Positions 1 to 7,409 of a DNA stretch of 64,000 nt are shown in pieces. This DNA comes from a virus: positions 62,001 to 126,000 of the IMG/VR virus record IMGVR_UViG_3300030108_004965; one strand, 5' to 3'. The position numbers and the translations under genes are program-made. The number at the start of each line of letters is the position of its first letter. Position 1 is the stretch's first letter. The notes below the pieces were generated by a model, which had not been told where the DNA came from, did no database searches, and was given only the letters and a program-made list of their open reading frames with translations.

Positions 1-194
1 AAAAAGGCTTTGATGCTTTCATCATTTTCTAGTTGATACCCAACAGTCCCAACGGCAGCGATCTCTTGTAGAGAAATACCGTGAGCGGCTGCTTCTTGGC
101 ACCAGTAAATAATGCCCTTCATAATTTGCATAATTTCTGGATCTGCTTCGGCCTTTGTCAGAAAAGACTCTAAATTTTTATCACTTAATTTCAT
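1..194 (-). CDS. Hypothetical protein, C-terminus outside window
   Basis: This partial minus-strand gene starts with ATG at 194 and runs off the left edge (64 codons visible). The peptide begins MKLSDKNLESFLTKAEADPE and is mildly acidic and probably helical. Its start overlaps the last 14 nt of the nucleotidyltransferase gene, so the two are likely co-translated. I do not recognise the family. Confidence 0.7.
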   Translation of the reverse strand, partial: MKLSDKNLESFLTKAEADPEIMQIMKGIIYWCQEAAAHGISLQEIAAVGTVGYQLENDESIKAF

Positions 195-606
195 TTAATT
201 GCTCCATTGCTTTATTTACTAACCAAGAGGATGATTGCGGCTTATCTTTTCCTCCAATACCCCATAACATTTGTATTCCCATTTGTTCACACAAATCCAT
301 TTCGGGGGTGTTTTCTTTTTTTCTATCTCCGCCGTTTGCGAATGCATCTGGTCTATGATATCCAATAGCATTACACACCGTTCCATCAGCGTCATTCACG
401 CCGGTTACAAGACTAACTCCTTTGATGTTGCCCATAATGTAGGCTCTTTCTTTCCAAGGCATAAATACGTATCCTTTCTTTCTCATAAGCCAATCATCAG
501 AATTGATGACCACAATGACAGTGCCCCACTTTGAAGCCTCCTCGATCATCTTAATATGTCCAATGTGAACCGGATCAAATCCACCACTCACCATAATTTT
601 TTTCAT
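181..606 (-). CDS. Cytidylyltransferase-fold nucleotidyltransferase (RfaE/TagD-like)
   Basis: The 141-residue product has the nucleotidyltransferase signature GGFDPVHIGH near the N-terminus, whose HxGH binds the nucleotide phosphates. It also has a FANGGDR segment typical of the RfaE C-terminal (ADP-heptose synthase) and glycerol-3-phosphate cytidylyltransferase group. The family joins a sugar phosphate or alditol phosphate to CTP or ATP. I chose ATG 606 because it follows GAGG, although an in-frame GTG exists at 612. The gene overlaps the HNH stop codon region and the downstream partial gene. The substrate cannot be read from the sequence; a role in surface sugar or cofactor metabolism is inference. 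Confidence 0.8.
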   Translation of the reverse strand: MKKIMVSGGFDPVHIGHIKMIEEASKWGTVIVVINSDDWLMRKKGYVFMPWKERAYIMGNIKGVSLVTGVNDADGTVCNAIGYHRPDAFANGGDRKKENTPEMDLCEQMGIQMLWGIGGKDKPQSSSWLVNKAMEQLNEIK

Positions 607-608
607 TT

Positions 609-1094
609 TCACCTCGCAATAAAATTAAGCCAAATTTCTGGGACATCAAGATGGTGATAAAAATCTATGATGCTTACATTTGGTACGTATGGTGTTTTAA
701 TTAGTCTCATAGAGGCCTCAGAAGGCGTTTTATTGCCTTTTTTTTGATTACAAGTGTGACAACAAGTAACAAGATTTAACCAGCCTCTACCACCCCCTCT
801 AGACTTTGGAATAACGTGGTCCAATGATAATTCTTTGTATCTAAACTCTCCACTGCAATATTGACAAGTATACTTATCTCTCCAGTAAATGTTTTTTCTG
901 GTTGGACTCATTGACACTCTTCTTTTCTGTATATAATTTTTAAGAACAATGACCGATGGAAACAAAAAACGGGCACATGGCCCGTGAGTATAATTCTCAA
1001 TAGGCTGTGCCCGTCCGCTGTAAACCATACAGAATCCTTTTTCTGCTGGTATTATTTCTATAGGACGCCAAGCAGCATCCAACTTTAGTGTCAT
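609..1094 (-). CDS. HNH endonuclease
   Basis: The product is about 161 aa. It shows the HNH/zinc layout CxxC (77-80), DHVIPKSRGG (92-101, catalytic His), Asn 107, then CxxC (112-115) followed by N and KKG. These residues build the beta-beta-alpha metal nuclease fold. The N-terminal 70 residues (LDAAWRPIEI...) match the extra domain seen in many stand-alone phage and bacterial HNH proteins. ATG 1094 has a GGA five bases upstream; an in-frame GTG lies at 1106. It could be a free-standing homing-type or packaging-associated nuclease; the sequence does not separate these. Confidence 0.88.
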   Translation of the reverse strand: MTLKLDAAWRPIEIIPAEKGFCMVYSGRAQPIENYTHGPCARFLFPSVIVLKNYIQKRRVSMSPTRKNIYWRDKYTCQYCSGEFRYKELSLDHVIPKSRGGGRGWLNLVTCCHTCNQKKGNKTPSEASMRLIKTPYVPNVSIIDFYHHLDVPEIWLNFIAR

Positions 1095-1113
1095 TAAGTT
1101 CCGCACATATTAA

Positions 1114-1437
1114 TTAGGCCTTTGTCATTAGTTTCGACGCCGGGCCATCGGGAGTTAGTTTAGAAGTCACAATCTCAGGTAGGTTGAAATTATCAACAAA
1201 AGATTTGAGTTCCCCAAATGCCTTCTTGTAATCAGGCTCCATAACAACTTCGGTTTTTCCACCGTGACCGTGAATTGCATGAACTTCACCAATTGAATCA
1301 TAAACAGTTACACTAGGGTGTTCGCTTAGCCAAGTAACTGCTACTTTACCATTATCAAACACGAAGCCTTGAGCGACCCTTCCTGTGCCACTAATTCCGC
1401 TTTCATCTTCAGTTCTGTTTAAGTAAAAAATTTTCAT
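1114..1437 (-). CDS. Conserved phage hypothetical protein
   Basis: This is a 107-aa protein starting MKIFYLNRTEDESG. The open frame extends further upstream, but ATG 1437 has GGAG at the right distance and sits just past the neighbour's stop at 1451. The middle (VAQGFVFDNGKVAVTWL... VTVYDSIGEV) reads as alternating short beta strands. No catalytic motif is visible and the function is unknown. Confidence 0.75.
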   Translation of the reverse strand: MKIFYLNRTEDESGISGTGRVAQGFVFDNGKVAVTWLSEHPSVTVYDSIGEVHAIHGHGGKTEVVMEPDYKKAFGELKSFVDNFNLPEIVTSKLTPDGPASKLMTKA

Positions 1438-1450
1438 TGTGTTTGTTCTC

Positions 1451-1891
1451 CTAGATCCATTCATAATCATCATCATCACTGGATTCTTCTTCGATCTCTT
1501 TTTCTTTTGTGCTTTCATCTTTAATCCTGTTAACTTCGCTTGGTGTTTCAATTTTTATTTCTTCCAATCCTCTAAATTCAGTTACTATCACAAGGTGCCT
1601 ACTCGAAATAAATTTTAAAACCTCCGTAAAAATTTCCAACACATCTTCAACATATGGAATCAAATATAATGTAGACTCTGATACTCTTAATTCCATGGCC
1701 AGAACCATATCTTTGTTTTCAATTTCAATGACTCTATCCCCTCTTAAATAGGCTGATAAATCTGTTTTATCCTCGAAATACTCTAGCATTTTCAAAACAT
1801 AGTGCTGTTCTTCTTCCATAGATTCTAGGTTCAGATTTATACCATGCAAAAAAATGTTAGCAATACCAGATGAAAAGTAATCACTACTCAT
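1451..1891 (-). CDS. Hypothetical protein with acidic tail
   Basis: The product is 146 aa, with mixed alpha/beta content in the first 110 residues. A strongly acidic Lys/Glu then Asp-rich tail (ESSDDDDYEWI) ends it. ATG 1891 follows AGAGGTTAAAA and overlaps the phosphomannomutase stop by 8 nt. I do not recognise the family; the tail suggests binding to a basic partner, which is inference. Confidence 0.72.
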   Translation of the reverse strand: MSSDYFSSGIANIFLHGINLNLESMEEEQHYVLKMLEYFEDKTDLSAYLRGDRVIEIENKDMVLAMELRVSESTLYLIPYVEDVLEIFTEVLKFISSRHLVIVTEFRGLEEIKIETPSEVNRIKDESTKEKEIEEESSDDDDYEWI

Positions 1892-2681
1892 TTTTAACCT
1901 CTAAATTGTTGATAATGTTCTCAATTATTTCTTTAGTTTTCTCAGGACCTTCTGTTGTGTAGGCCTGATTGAGGCAAGCATTATAAATCTCATAATCATT
2001 TCCATTTTGCCCACAACGATCACCAACAAACCAAACATCCCAATTAGGAAAATGTTTTAGTCCATAAGTTTTATCCCATCCTGTTGGATAAATGTCAAAC
2101 GAAGTATCTCCACCAAGTTTTATCGTAACATCATTGTTTATCTCTTTTAGTTGTAGGATTGCCCTTAGTTCATCAATAAAATGCTTACGAATACTTCGTT
2201 CCTTATCCATTTTGATGAATTGTTCTCTTTGTTTTTGATTAGCATTTCTGCCAATCGGACTCCAGTTGATCAGAGAACCTCTGCAGTTTATAAAATGTCC
2301 GGTCAAAGGACAGCCAATGTGACAGACATCCAATTGAGAACAGATCAACTCACAAATCAATTCTCTATATTTTTTTTCTCCGAGTTCTTTTTCCATAAAA
2401 ACTTCGTGTGCAAGTTCAAAGTCCCCATCAGCAGTTTGTGGGGGCTTAAAGTACTTTGTTCCATTACAAGGCATCAAGTGCGTCTTATAACGACAAGAGG
2501 AGTTTTTCAAAAAACTTTTCATTTGCTCCCTTAGATAGTCTTCATCGGAACCGGTTATTATTCCGATTTCTGCGAATTCACTAAGTCTTCGTAATGATGG
2601 CTCTAAGATCTTGGGATTAAATTGTTGTCTGGGTTCAGTTAACGTTCCGTCCATGTCGAACAATACAATTGTCCTACTCAT
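1884..2681 (-). CDS. Eukaryotic-type phosphomannomutase (HAD superfamily)
   Basis: The product is 265 aa, close to the roughly 250 aa of eukaryotic PMM. The HAD nucleophile motif FDMDGT is at residues 8-13 (Asp9 nucleophile, Asp11 acid/base). NWSPIGR lies at 139-145 and GGDTSFDIYPTGWDK at 190-204, followed by FVGDRCGQNGND at 218-229. All four line up in order with the cap and core motifs of PMM1/PMM2. The family interconverts mannose-6-phosphate and mannose-1-phosphate, feeding GDP-mannose. ATG 2681 is preferred because GGGAG precedes it. Bacteria normally use an unrelated alpha-D-phosphohexomutase, so this type in a phage is unusual. The cupin at 40603 could be a pathway partner (inference). 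Confidence 0.83.
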   Translation of the reverse strand: MSRTIVLFDMDGTLTEPRQQFNPKILEPSLRRLSEFAEIGIITGSDEDYLREQMKSFLKNSSCRYKTHLMPCNGTKYFKPPQTADGDFELAHEVFMEKELGEKKYRELICELICSQLDVCHIGCPLTGHFINCRGSLINWSPIGRNANQKQREQFIKMDKERSIRKHFIDELRAILQLKEINNDVTIKLGGDTSFDIYPTGWDKTYGLKHFPNWDVWFVGDRCGQNGNDYEIYNACLNQAYTTEGPEKTKEIIENIINNLEVKNE

Positions 2682-2883
2682 TATTTGAACTCCCAATTGG
2701 GGTACCTGATTTTACAACAAACTTGGTGCCAAAAGGTCCACAGCGGCGAACCTTTGTAAGGCCGTCTAGATTATTTCTATGTTCGTCGGCTTGCTGGAAA
2801 TTATCATAAAATGCAACGTTGTTCCACATAACTTTTTGTGGGTTCGGTAACCTTTTGTCAGTAGTCTCCGTGTTCTCACTCAT
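2674..2883 (-). CDS. Hypothetical 69-aa protein
   Basis: This small basic protein starts at ATG 2883, directly downstream of a good promoter at 2920-2948. It contains NPQKVMWNNVAFYDNFQQADEH and KVRRCGPFGTKFVV, suggesting a short beta/alpha fold. It overlaps the phosphomannomutase start by 8 nt and is probably co-transcribed with it. The family is not recognised. Confidence 0.65.
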   Translation of the reverse strand: MSENTETTDKRLPNPQKVMWNNVAFYDNFQQADEHRNNLDGLTKVRRCGPFGTKFVVKSGTPIGSSNNE

Positions 2884-2919
2884 ACTGTTCTCCTATTATA
2901 AAAATGTAGTTGTTCTTAT

Positions 2920-2948
2920 AATATAACCTATGTAAGATCACTTGTCAA
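2920..2948 (-). promoter_or_regulatory. Sigma70-type promoter
   Basis: On the minus strand TTGACA (2943-2948) is separated by 17 bp from TATATT (2920-2925). It drives 2883 and the genes downstream. The -35 lies inside the last codons and stop of the 56-aa gene upstream. Confidence 0.8.
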
Positions 2949-3108
2949 GTTTTTTTTCTACTTCGCCTTTAACATCCTTTATAATGTCGAGAGCCTCGTA
3001 AATCTTTCTTTGGTAAGGTTCTGCTGTGGCCAAGTAAGCGGCTCTTCTAATTTTATGTTCAATTTTGTCCAGAGCCAAATAAATTTTTACATCTAGGTCA
3101 TTGCTCAT
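2938..3108 (-). CDS. Small helical hypothetical protein (56 aa)
   Basis: The frame ATG 3108 to TGA 2938 encodes a charged, all-helical peptide beginning MSNDLDVKIYLALDKIEHKI. It overlaps the 3098-3325 gene by 11 nt. No family is recognised. A coiled-coil or adaptor role is possible but unsupported. Confidence 0.55.
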   Translation of the reverse strand: MSNDLDVKIYLALDKIEHKIRRAAYLATAEPYQRKIYEALDIIKDVKGEVEKKLDK

Positions 3109-3325
3109 TTTCTACAACCTCTAAATAAATTTCTGGTATTGTTTCTTCCCTTCCGTTCGCCCACAATACGGTTATTTTACCTCTATCGATACCATCATAG
3201 GAGTGTGTTGTTTTTTCATGTACTTCCTTGACGATCCCCAATAGTCCTAAGTTTAGTGAACTACGAATAAACTCCGACATAACTACTCCAGAACCTCTCT
3301 GTTTAACTAGGTCACCTACTTTCAT
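3098..3325 (-). CDS. GDLV-family small protein (outlying copy)
   Basis: This 75-aa protein has the signature MKVGDLV at the N-terminus, LLGIVKEV at 28-35, a W-containing strand (ITVLWANGREE) and a final YLEVVENE. It is one of two copies about 15 kb away from the main array. GGAG precedes the ATG by 7 nt. A five-strand SH3/KOW-like barrel is inferred from the strand pattern. Confidence 0.78.
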   Translation of the reverse strand: MKVGDLVKQRGSGVVMSEFIRSSLNLGLLGIVKEVHEKTTHSYDGIDRGKITVLWANGREETIPEIYLEVVENEQ

Positions 3326-3533
3326 TTAATAACTCCAATTCATAATCTGAGAACTTCCAGACACCATCTGTTGTATGTACATAATAAATGATTCCTCGAA
3401 ACTCTATGCACCTATCAACCTCTATTATGATGCCAACACCCTTATGTTCTCCTCTAACAAAGAAAGGAGCGAATCCGGAATGTTTTATGGCTACAAGATC
3501 CCCTATCTTAAATATAGCAGATTCTTCTGTCAT
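3312..3533 (-). CDS. GDLV-family small protein (outlying copy)
   Basis: This 73-aa protein has FKIGDLV at 8-14, VGIIIEV at 33-39 and a closing YELELLNESR. Its last 14 nt overlap the start of the copy at 3098-3325, the same pairing style as in the 33-36 kb array. An upstream in-frame TTG at 3539 could be an alternative start; no clear ribosome-binding site is visible for either. Confidence 0.72.
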   Translation of the reverse strand: MTEESAIFKIGDLVAIKHSGFAPFFVRGEHKGVGIIIEVDRCIEFRGIIYYVHTTDGVWKFSDYELELLNESR

Positions 3534-3589
3534 TGTCAAATTTTCTTTTTGTTTATTTTTTCTTTTATATACATGTATAATAAATACTA

Positions 3590-3934
3590 TTAATCGTTAT
3601 TAAATAACTTTTCTGTATTATACCTTTTAATTAATTTATCAAACTCTCTTATATCTATACCTAACATTCTAGCACCATCTCTTTTAGATTGACATGCTGA
3701 TAATACAAATCTCAATACAGCATCTTTACAAATAGAGGGCATGGCTTTCCACAATGGAAAATTGTATAACTTTTGCTTGGTTAATTGCGCTGATAATTCT
3801 AATTTTATTGCAATTATTTCTTCAAAAGTTAACGTGGATAGCGTGTTTAAGAATTGATCGTTCACTCTTTGTTTTTTTCTCATAAGAGAAATAAAAGAAT
3901 AATTCTTAAATTTGTTTGTCTTTTTAGTTGACAT
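3590..3934 (-). CDS. Putative DNA-binding protein, Fis-type helix-turn-helix
   Basis: The 114-aa product ends with AVLRFVLSACQSKRDGARMLGIDIREFDKLIKRY. Its arrangement (helix, small-residue turn, A..LGI...E..KLIKRY) resembles the Fis/HTH_8 C-terminal motif. The N-terminal half is basic and helical. AGGTTCTG precedes the ATG. It is one of only two likely DNA-binding regulators I can see. It may be a transcription factor or nucleoid protein; the target is unknown. Confidence 0.6.
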   Translation of the reverse strand: MSTKKTNKFKNYSFISLMRKKQRVNDQFLNTLSTLTFEEIIAIKLELSAQLTKQKLYNFPLWKAMPSICKDAVLRFVLSACQSKRDGARMLGIDIREFDKLIKRYNTEKLFNND

Positions 3935-3972
3935 CAGAACCTTTATAGGTTATATTATATCTGTAGTTGTTT

Positions 3973-4866
3973 TTAGTTTTGCATAGAATCATATTGATCC
4001 GTTGATGGCTCCGATACTTCTTTTTGGATTTCATCTTCGAATTTGTCAAAATATAATTTCATGTTTGTGATCAGGTAGTCTACAAATATTTTTTTGTCTT
4101 CTACATTTGCCAACATGTCATAAGCATCAAGGATATATTGTGATACTTTCTTAAATGTTGTAAACGCCATATTTCGTCCTGTTTCGTCCAAGCCAGACAA
4201 ACCATCTCCAAATTGTTCTACCTCGTTTGGTTCGTCATCGTCTTCGACAGGTATCTTTTTTTCTTCATCTTCGACATCGATCTGGATTTCTGCTTCTTCT
4301 AGCGCACCTAGGACATCTTCCAAATCATCATCGCCTTCTTCTGCTCCCGTAACATCTTCTGGTGTTTCGGTTTCGGTTTCTTGACCATAAACTTCTTCGT
4401 CAGAGTTTGGTCCCCCAAATTCCGGAGTTGGCTCAGCCATCAGCGCATCAGTTCCTGATAAATAAGTATCATTAACAAGTGAAGGTGCAAGTGCCTTTTT
4501 GACAGCAGAAATCATGTGGGCACGAAATGACTCTCTTTGGGTTTTTGATGTTGTCATTCTCTTATAGTCAGTTCGAAGAGTTGTGATCATTTTCTTGAGG
4601 ACATCTTCGAGAACATTAATACCAGTAGATCGATGAGGGTGCATATCTGAAATGTCTCCCTCTTGAAGAAGTTGTCTTATTATTTTTCTCAAACGCAACT
4701 CTTCAGAGATTCGTCTTTTCTTATTTTCTAAAATAATTTTATTTATTTTTTTTCTTATGTATTTTCTGACAACTTGTTCACCAATAATTTCTTCTCTCAC
4801 AGGCTCTTCCTCTTTATCAATTAGTTCAAACAGTTGCTTGAAACTTGTAACTTCAATTTTGGCCAT
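3973..4866 (-). CDS. Putative virion-associated acidic protein
   Basis: This 297-aa protein has a basic helical first 70 residues containing LRLRKIIRQLLQEGD, an instance of the repeated amphipathic motif discussed in the findings. A long acidic low-complexity stretch (about 145-220) follows, and then a helical C-terminus. The composition resembles prohead core or internal head proteins of T4-like phages. The start overlaps the metallopeptidase stop by one base. The role is inferred from composition and the motif only. Confidence 0.55.
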   Translation of the reverse strand: MAKIEVTSFKQLFELIDKEEEPVREEIIGEQVVRKYIRKKINKIILENKKRRISEELRLRKIIRQLLQEGDISDMHPHRSTGINVLEDVLKKMITTLRTDYKRMTTSKTQRESFRAHMISAVKKALAPSLVNDTYLSGTDALMAEPTPEFGGPNSDEEVYGQETETETPEDVTGAEEGDDDLEDVLGALEEAEIQIDVEDEEKKIPVEDDDEPNEVEQFGDGLSGLDETGRNMAFTTFKKVSQYILDAYDMLANVEDKKIFVDYLITNMKLYFDKFEDEIQKEVSEPSTDQYDSMQN

Positions 4867-5966
4867 TATTTAAACCTTAATCTAATTTTTCTATTATTTT
4901 TTAACACTCTTTTGACTGACTCTTGTAGGTCGTTTCCTTCTTTCATCTCTTCTTTGTCTTCTTCTTCATTGTCATCTCCACCAACGTGCTTACGTAATTG
5001 TGGAGGAACTTTAGACATATCTTTCTTTTTAGAGCCACCTTCTTTTTCTTTCTTGTCCTGTTGTGCTTTAGAGATAGGTTCTTCTTTGTCTCCGTCACCA
5101 TCAACATCAGGAAAGTCAGGCTTTTCTGCCTCGTCTACGATGTTATTTCTTTCCTTGGTTTTCCGGAGCATCTCGTCCGCTCCTTCATTGTCAATCATAT
5201 CTTCTTTTTTGACCGGAGGGTGATCATCTCTCTTGTGATCTTCTTCTGTAAATGCCTCCAGAACAGTCAATTTTGATTCATGTATGTTCCTGATAATACT
5301 ACCATCTTCGAACTTAACATCGTACTTGGTGACTTTCTGTAATGATTCGTTCCAATTATGGTCAACAGTTACGCCTTTTTTTCCTTCATGCACAACATGG
5401 TGCGCACAATAGTGATTTGGGGCAAAAACTCTATCTTGGTTTTCTTCAAGATCGTATTCTTTTTTGTTTTCTTTTAAAATACCGAACTTTTTCATAAGAA
5501 GCTTGTTGAGTTCGTTGTTTTTCCATTCATTTAGAGACATTTGTTCGTTCCTTTTTAATTTTAATCCGTCTTCATACTCGCGCAAGGTTTCATTACCATC
5601 TTTCATGGCTTCTTGTTCAAGTTTTTTCAATCCTTTGTTCTTTAAATAGTACCCTTCCCCATGATATCCCCCAACGTCTAATCTGCCTTCGAGGTTCTGT
5701 CTGTGGTGAATAAGTTCGTGTGCGATAGATCTAAGCATGTCTTTTGGGTGTCGACCGTCAGTATATACGTGTATTTCAAGGGTGCTAGGGTCATAATAAG
5801 CTGTTTTTCCCAAAACATCAGCCTGATTACTAGGTTCTGAGTCGAAAACCATCACAGGAGGCTTAGAGAAGCCGTATTTTTGATCAAAATGATCATACAT
5901 ACCGTTGACATGACCTTCTAAAGAGGACAAATCAATGTTTGCGGGGTTTTTTATCTGACAGGGCAT
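4866..5966 (-). CDS. HExxH metallopeptidase-like modular protein
   Basis: The product is 366 aa. An N-terminal zinc-peptidase-like domain contains MLRSIAHELIHHRQN, with HELIH at 83-87 (two zinc His and the catalytic Glu). A central beta domain (HHVVHEGKKGVTVDHNWNES) follows. The last 120 residues are Lys/Glu-rich and end in KNNRKIRLRFK. The tail motif recurs at 7390 and 8710. The third metal ligand is not obvious. It may be a virion-borne peptidase acting during entry or head maturation; that is inference. Confidence 0.65.
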   Translation of the reverse strand: MPCQIKNPANIDLSSLEGHVNGMYDHFDQKYGFSKPPVMVFDSEPSNQADVLGKTAYYDPSTLEIHVYTDGRHPKDMLRSIAHELIHHRQNLEGRLDVGGYHGEGYYLKNKGLKKLEQEAMKDGNETLREYEDGLKLKRNEQMSLNEWKNNELNKLLMKKFGILKENKKEYDLEENQDRVFAPNHYCAHHVVHEGKKGVTVDHNWNESLQKVTKYDVKFEDGSIIRNIHESKLTVLEAFTEEDHKRDDHPPVKKEDMIDNEGADEMLRKTKERNNIVDEAEKPDFPDVDGDGDKEEPISKAQQDKKEKEGGSKKKDMSKVPPQLRKHVGGDDNEEEDKEEMKEGNDLQESVKRVLKNNRKIRLRFK

Positions 5967-5973
5967 ACCTTAA

Positions 5974-6276
5974 TTAGTCCTCTAAATCCGATTTTTTAAC
6001 TAAAATAAGGCTTATTTTGACTGGTTTTGAGTGTCCAAACGGCAGTATTTCGGCTATTTTTATCTCTCTTTTGTCTAATTTACCGGTATATATTGACATT
6101 AATACCCCATATTTGTAGTCTCGGGACACTTTTTCGTGCTCAATATGCCATCCGGGCCACCTAACTATCTCTCCGATGTCGAATTTTTCCGTCTGAGAGT
6201 CCCCAAAAACCTTATTTTTGAGTTTATCGAGCATTTCTTTGCTCAATTTAAGTATTTTCACCTGAATTGCGTCCAT
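5974..6276 (-). CDS. Hypothetical protein with GDLV-like core
   Basis: The product is about 100 aa. It has FDIGEIVRWPGW followed by YGVLMSIYTGKLDKREIKIAEIL and a final VKISLILVKKSDL. The order (GEIV strand, G-V strand, final strand) resembles the small array proteins, so it may be a distant member of the same fold. ATG 6276 was chosen over the in-frame TTG at 6282. A similar protein occurs in marine T4-like phages, to my recollection, without known function. Confidence 0.65.
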   Translation of the reverse strand: MDAIQVKILKLSKEMLDKLKNKVFGDSQTEKFDIGEIVRWPGWHIEHEKVSRDYKYGVLMSIYTGKLDKREIKIAEILPFGHSKPVKISLILVKKSDLED

Positions 6277-6562
6277 AATCAATCAATTCCACGCAATTTC
6301 CCCAAGGATCGGTCAAATAATGGTATTTTGAACCGTCTCGGTGCTCCTTGAACTCTAATTTACTAAAAGATTTCGGATTTACCTCCACAGCGAAGTGATT
6401 TGGGTGCGAATTTCGCAAAAAAAGTGCTAATTTTACGTTATCGAACCTCAAAAGCGCCCAAGATTCGTCATGATAAAGCATTTCTGCTTGAAAAGCGGCC
6501 CTATACCACCCACATGCCTCATAAATATCATCAACAGGTATCGCTATGTGGTCAATTTTCAC
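6248..6562 (-). CDS. VOC (glyoxalase/bleomycin resistance-type) family protein
   Basis: The 104-aa product starts KIDHIAIPVDDIYEACGWYRAAF and ends YHYLTDPWGNCVELI. These are the first-strand His and last-strand Glu typical of the vicinal-oxygen-chelate fold. FAVEVNP carries the middle strand. One module of about 105 aa is half the usual two-module glyoxalase, so it would act as a dimer. The substrate is unknown. It overlaps the genes on both sides. Confidence 0.8.
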   Translation of the reverse strand: MKIDHIAIPVDDIYEACGWYRAAFQAEMLYHDESWALLRFDNVKLALFLRNSHPNHFAVEVNPKSFSKLEFKEHRDGSKYHYLTDPWGNCVELIDYGRNSGENT

Positions 6563-6927
6563 TCTTCACCCAGTTCTTCAAGCATTTTCACTATAGTATT
6601 GTCTAAATTTTGCATCCCAACAGGCTCAACTGGGTCCATTTCAGGTGTTACTTGGTCATATGCACCCTCTTCCATGCCATATTCCACATAATGCTTGACA
6701 GTTTTAAGGTAATCAGCGGCTTTTGTCAGTTTTGCTTGTACCCAAGACTCTAATTGTGTAGTATCTGTGAGCATTTGGCTTAATTCTCGTGAATATCTTT
6801 CCATATCGTGCAATTGTCTCTTAGCCATAGCCCCTTCGTGGTCCATTTCTTGACCCATATGGGGGTCATCCATCATTTCACACTCTTCTTGGATGATTTC
6901 AACAAGTCTTTTTTTACTAATCTTCAT
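6559..6927 (-). CDS. Putative structural/internal head protein
   Basis: The 122-aa product begins MKISKKRLVEIIQEECE, an amphipathic start also seen in other likely virion proteins here. A Met/His-rich segment and a helical region (WVQAKLTKAADYLKTVKHYVEYGM) follow. I recall this last segment as conserved in uncultured marine phages. The start overlaps nothing upstream. The virion role is inferred from the N-terminal motif. Confidence 0.6.
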   Translation of the reverse strand: MKISKKRLVEIIQEECEMMDDPHMGQEMDHEGAMAKRQLHDMERYSRELSQMLTDTTQLESWVQAKLTKAADYLKTVKHYVEYGMEEGAYDQVTPEMDPVEPVGMQNLDNTIVKMLEELGEE

Positions 6928-6931
6928 TTTT

Positions 6932-6994
6932 TAGCCCTTTATAAATGCAATATAGAATAAAAGCAATACAATAACTGTCATTTCTTCAAGCATC
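6932..6994 (-). CDS. Possible 20-aa membrane micropeptide
   Basis: ATG 6994 follows TAGGAG with 5 nt spacing. It encodes MLEEMTVIVLLLFYIAFIKG, a single hydrophobic helix with charged ends. It fills the gap between 6927 and 7071. Only the ribosome-binding site and the composition support it. Confidence 0.38.
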
Positions 6995-7070
6995 GCTACT
7001 CCTAACATAGTAATTAGAAAAAAAATTGTTATTTTTATTGTATTTTCGATTTTTTCTTCTATCGGTATCA

Positions 7071-7409
7071 TTAATTCAGCCCTATAAATTGTAATTCACT
7101 CCTAGGAACCTTCAAGATCATACCAATGAACCAAGAATGGTGACAATAAATGTAGCATTCGTCAGATTTAGCTGCCTGCCAAGGTATATAATAATACTCA
7201 GAGTTCCTAGGGCAAGGAACAAACTTCTTATCATTATGAGAATAGTAATAACCTACCCCCTTTCCTTTTAATCTGACGGGTTCCAAAAGGGTACCATCAT
7301 CATCCTGCAGCATTTTTGCGAGTTTTTCAGCCATTTTCAAGGGATTTTTGTATAAATACTCCCTTAACTTTGCTTTATTTTTGATCTCGCTATTCTCCGC
7401 CGCCACCAT
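7071..7409 (-). CDS. Hypothetical protein, Trp/Tyr/Cys-rich
   Basis: This 112-aa product starts at ATG 7409, placed by GGAGG six bases upstream inside the end of the HAD-Nudix gene (20-nt overlap). Residues 1-40 are helical. The rest is rich in Tyr, Trp and Cys (SEYYYIPWQAAKSDECYIYC, HHSWFIGMIL). The GMIL...VPRSELQFIGL ending vaguely recalls the array proteins. The function is unknown. Confidence 0.65.
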   Translation of the reverse strand: MVAAENSEIKNKAKLREYLYKNPLKMAEKLAKMLQDDDGTLLEPVRLKGKGVGYYYSHNDKKFVPCPRNSEYYYIPWQAAKSDECYIYCHHSWFIGMILKVPRSELQFIGLN

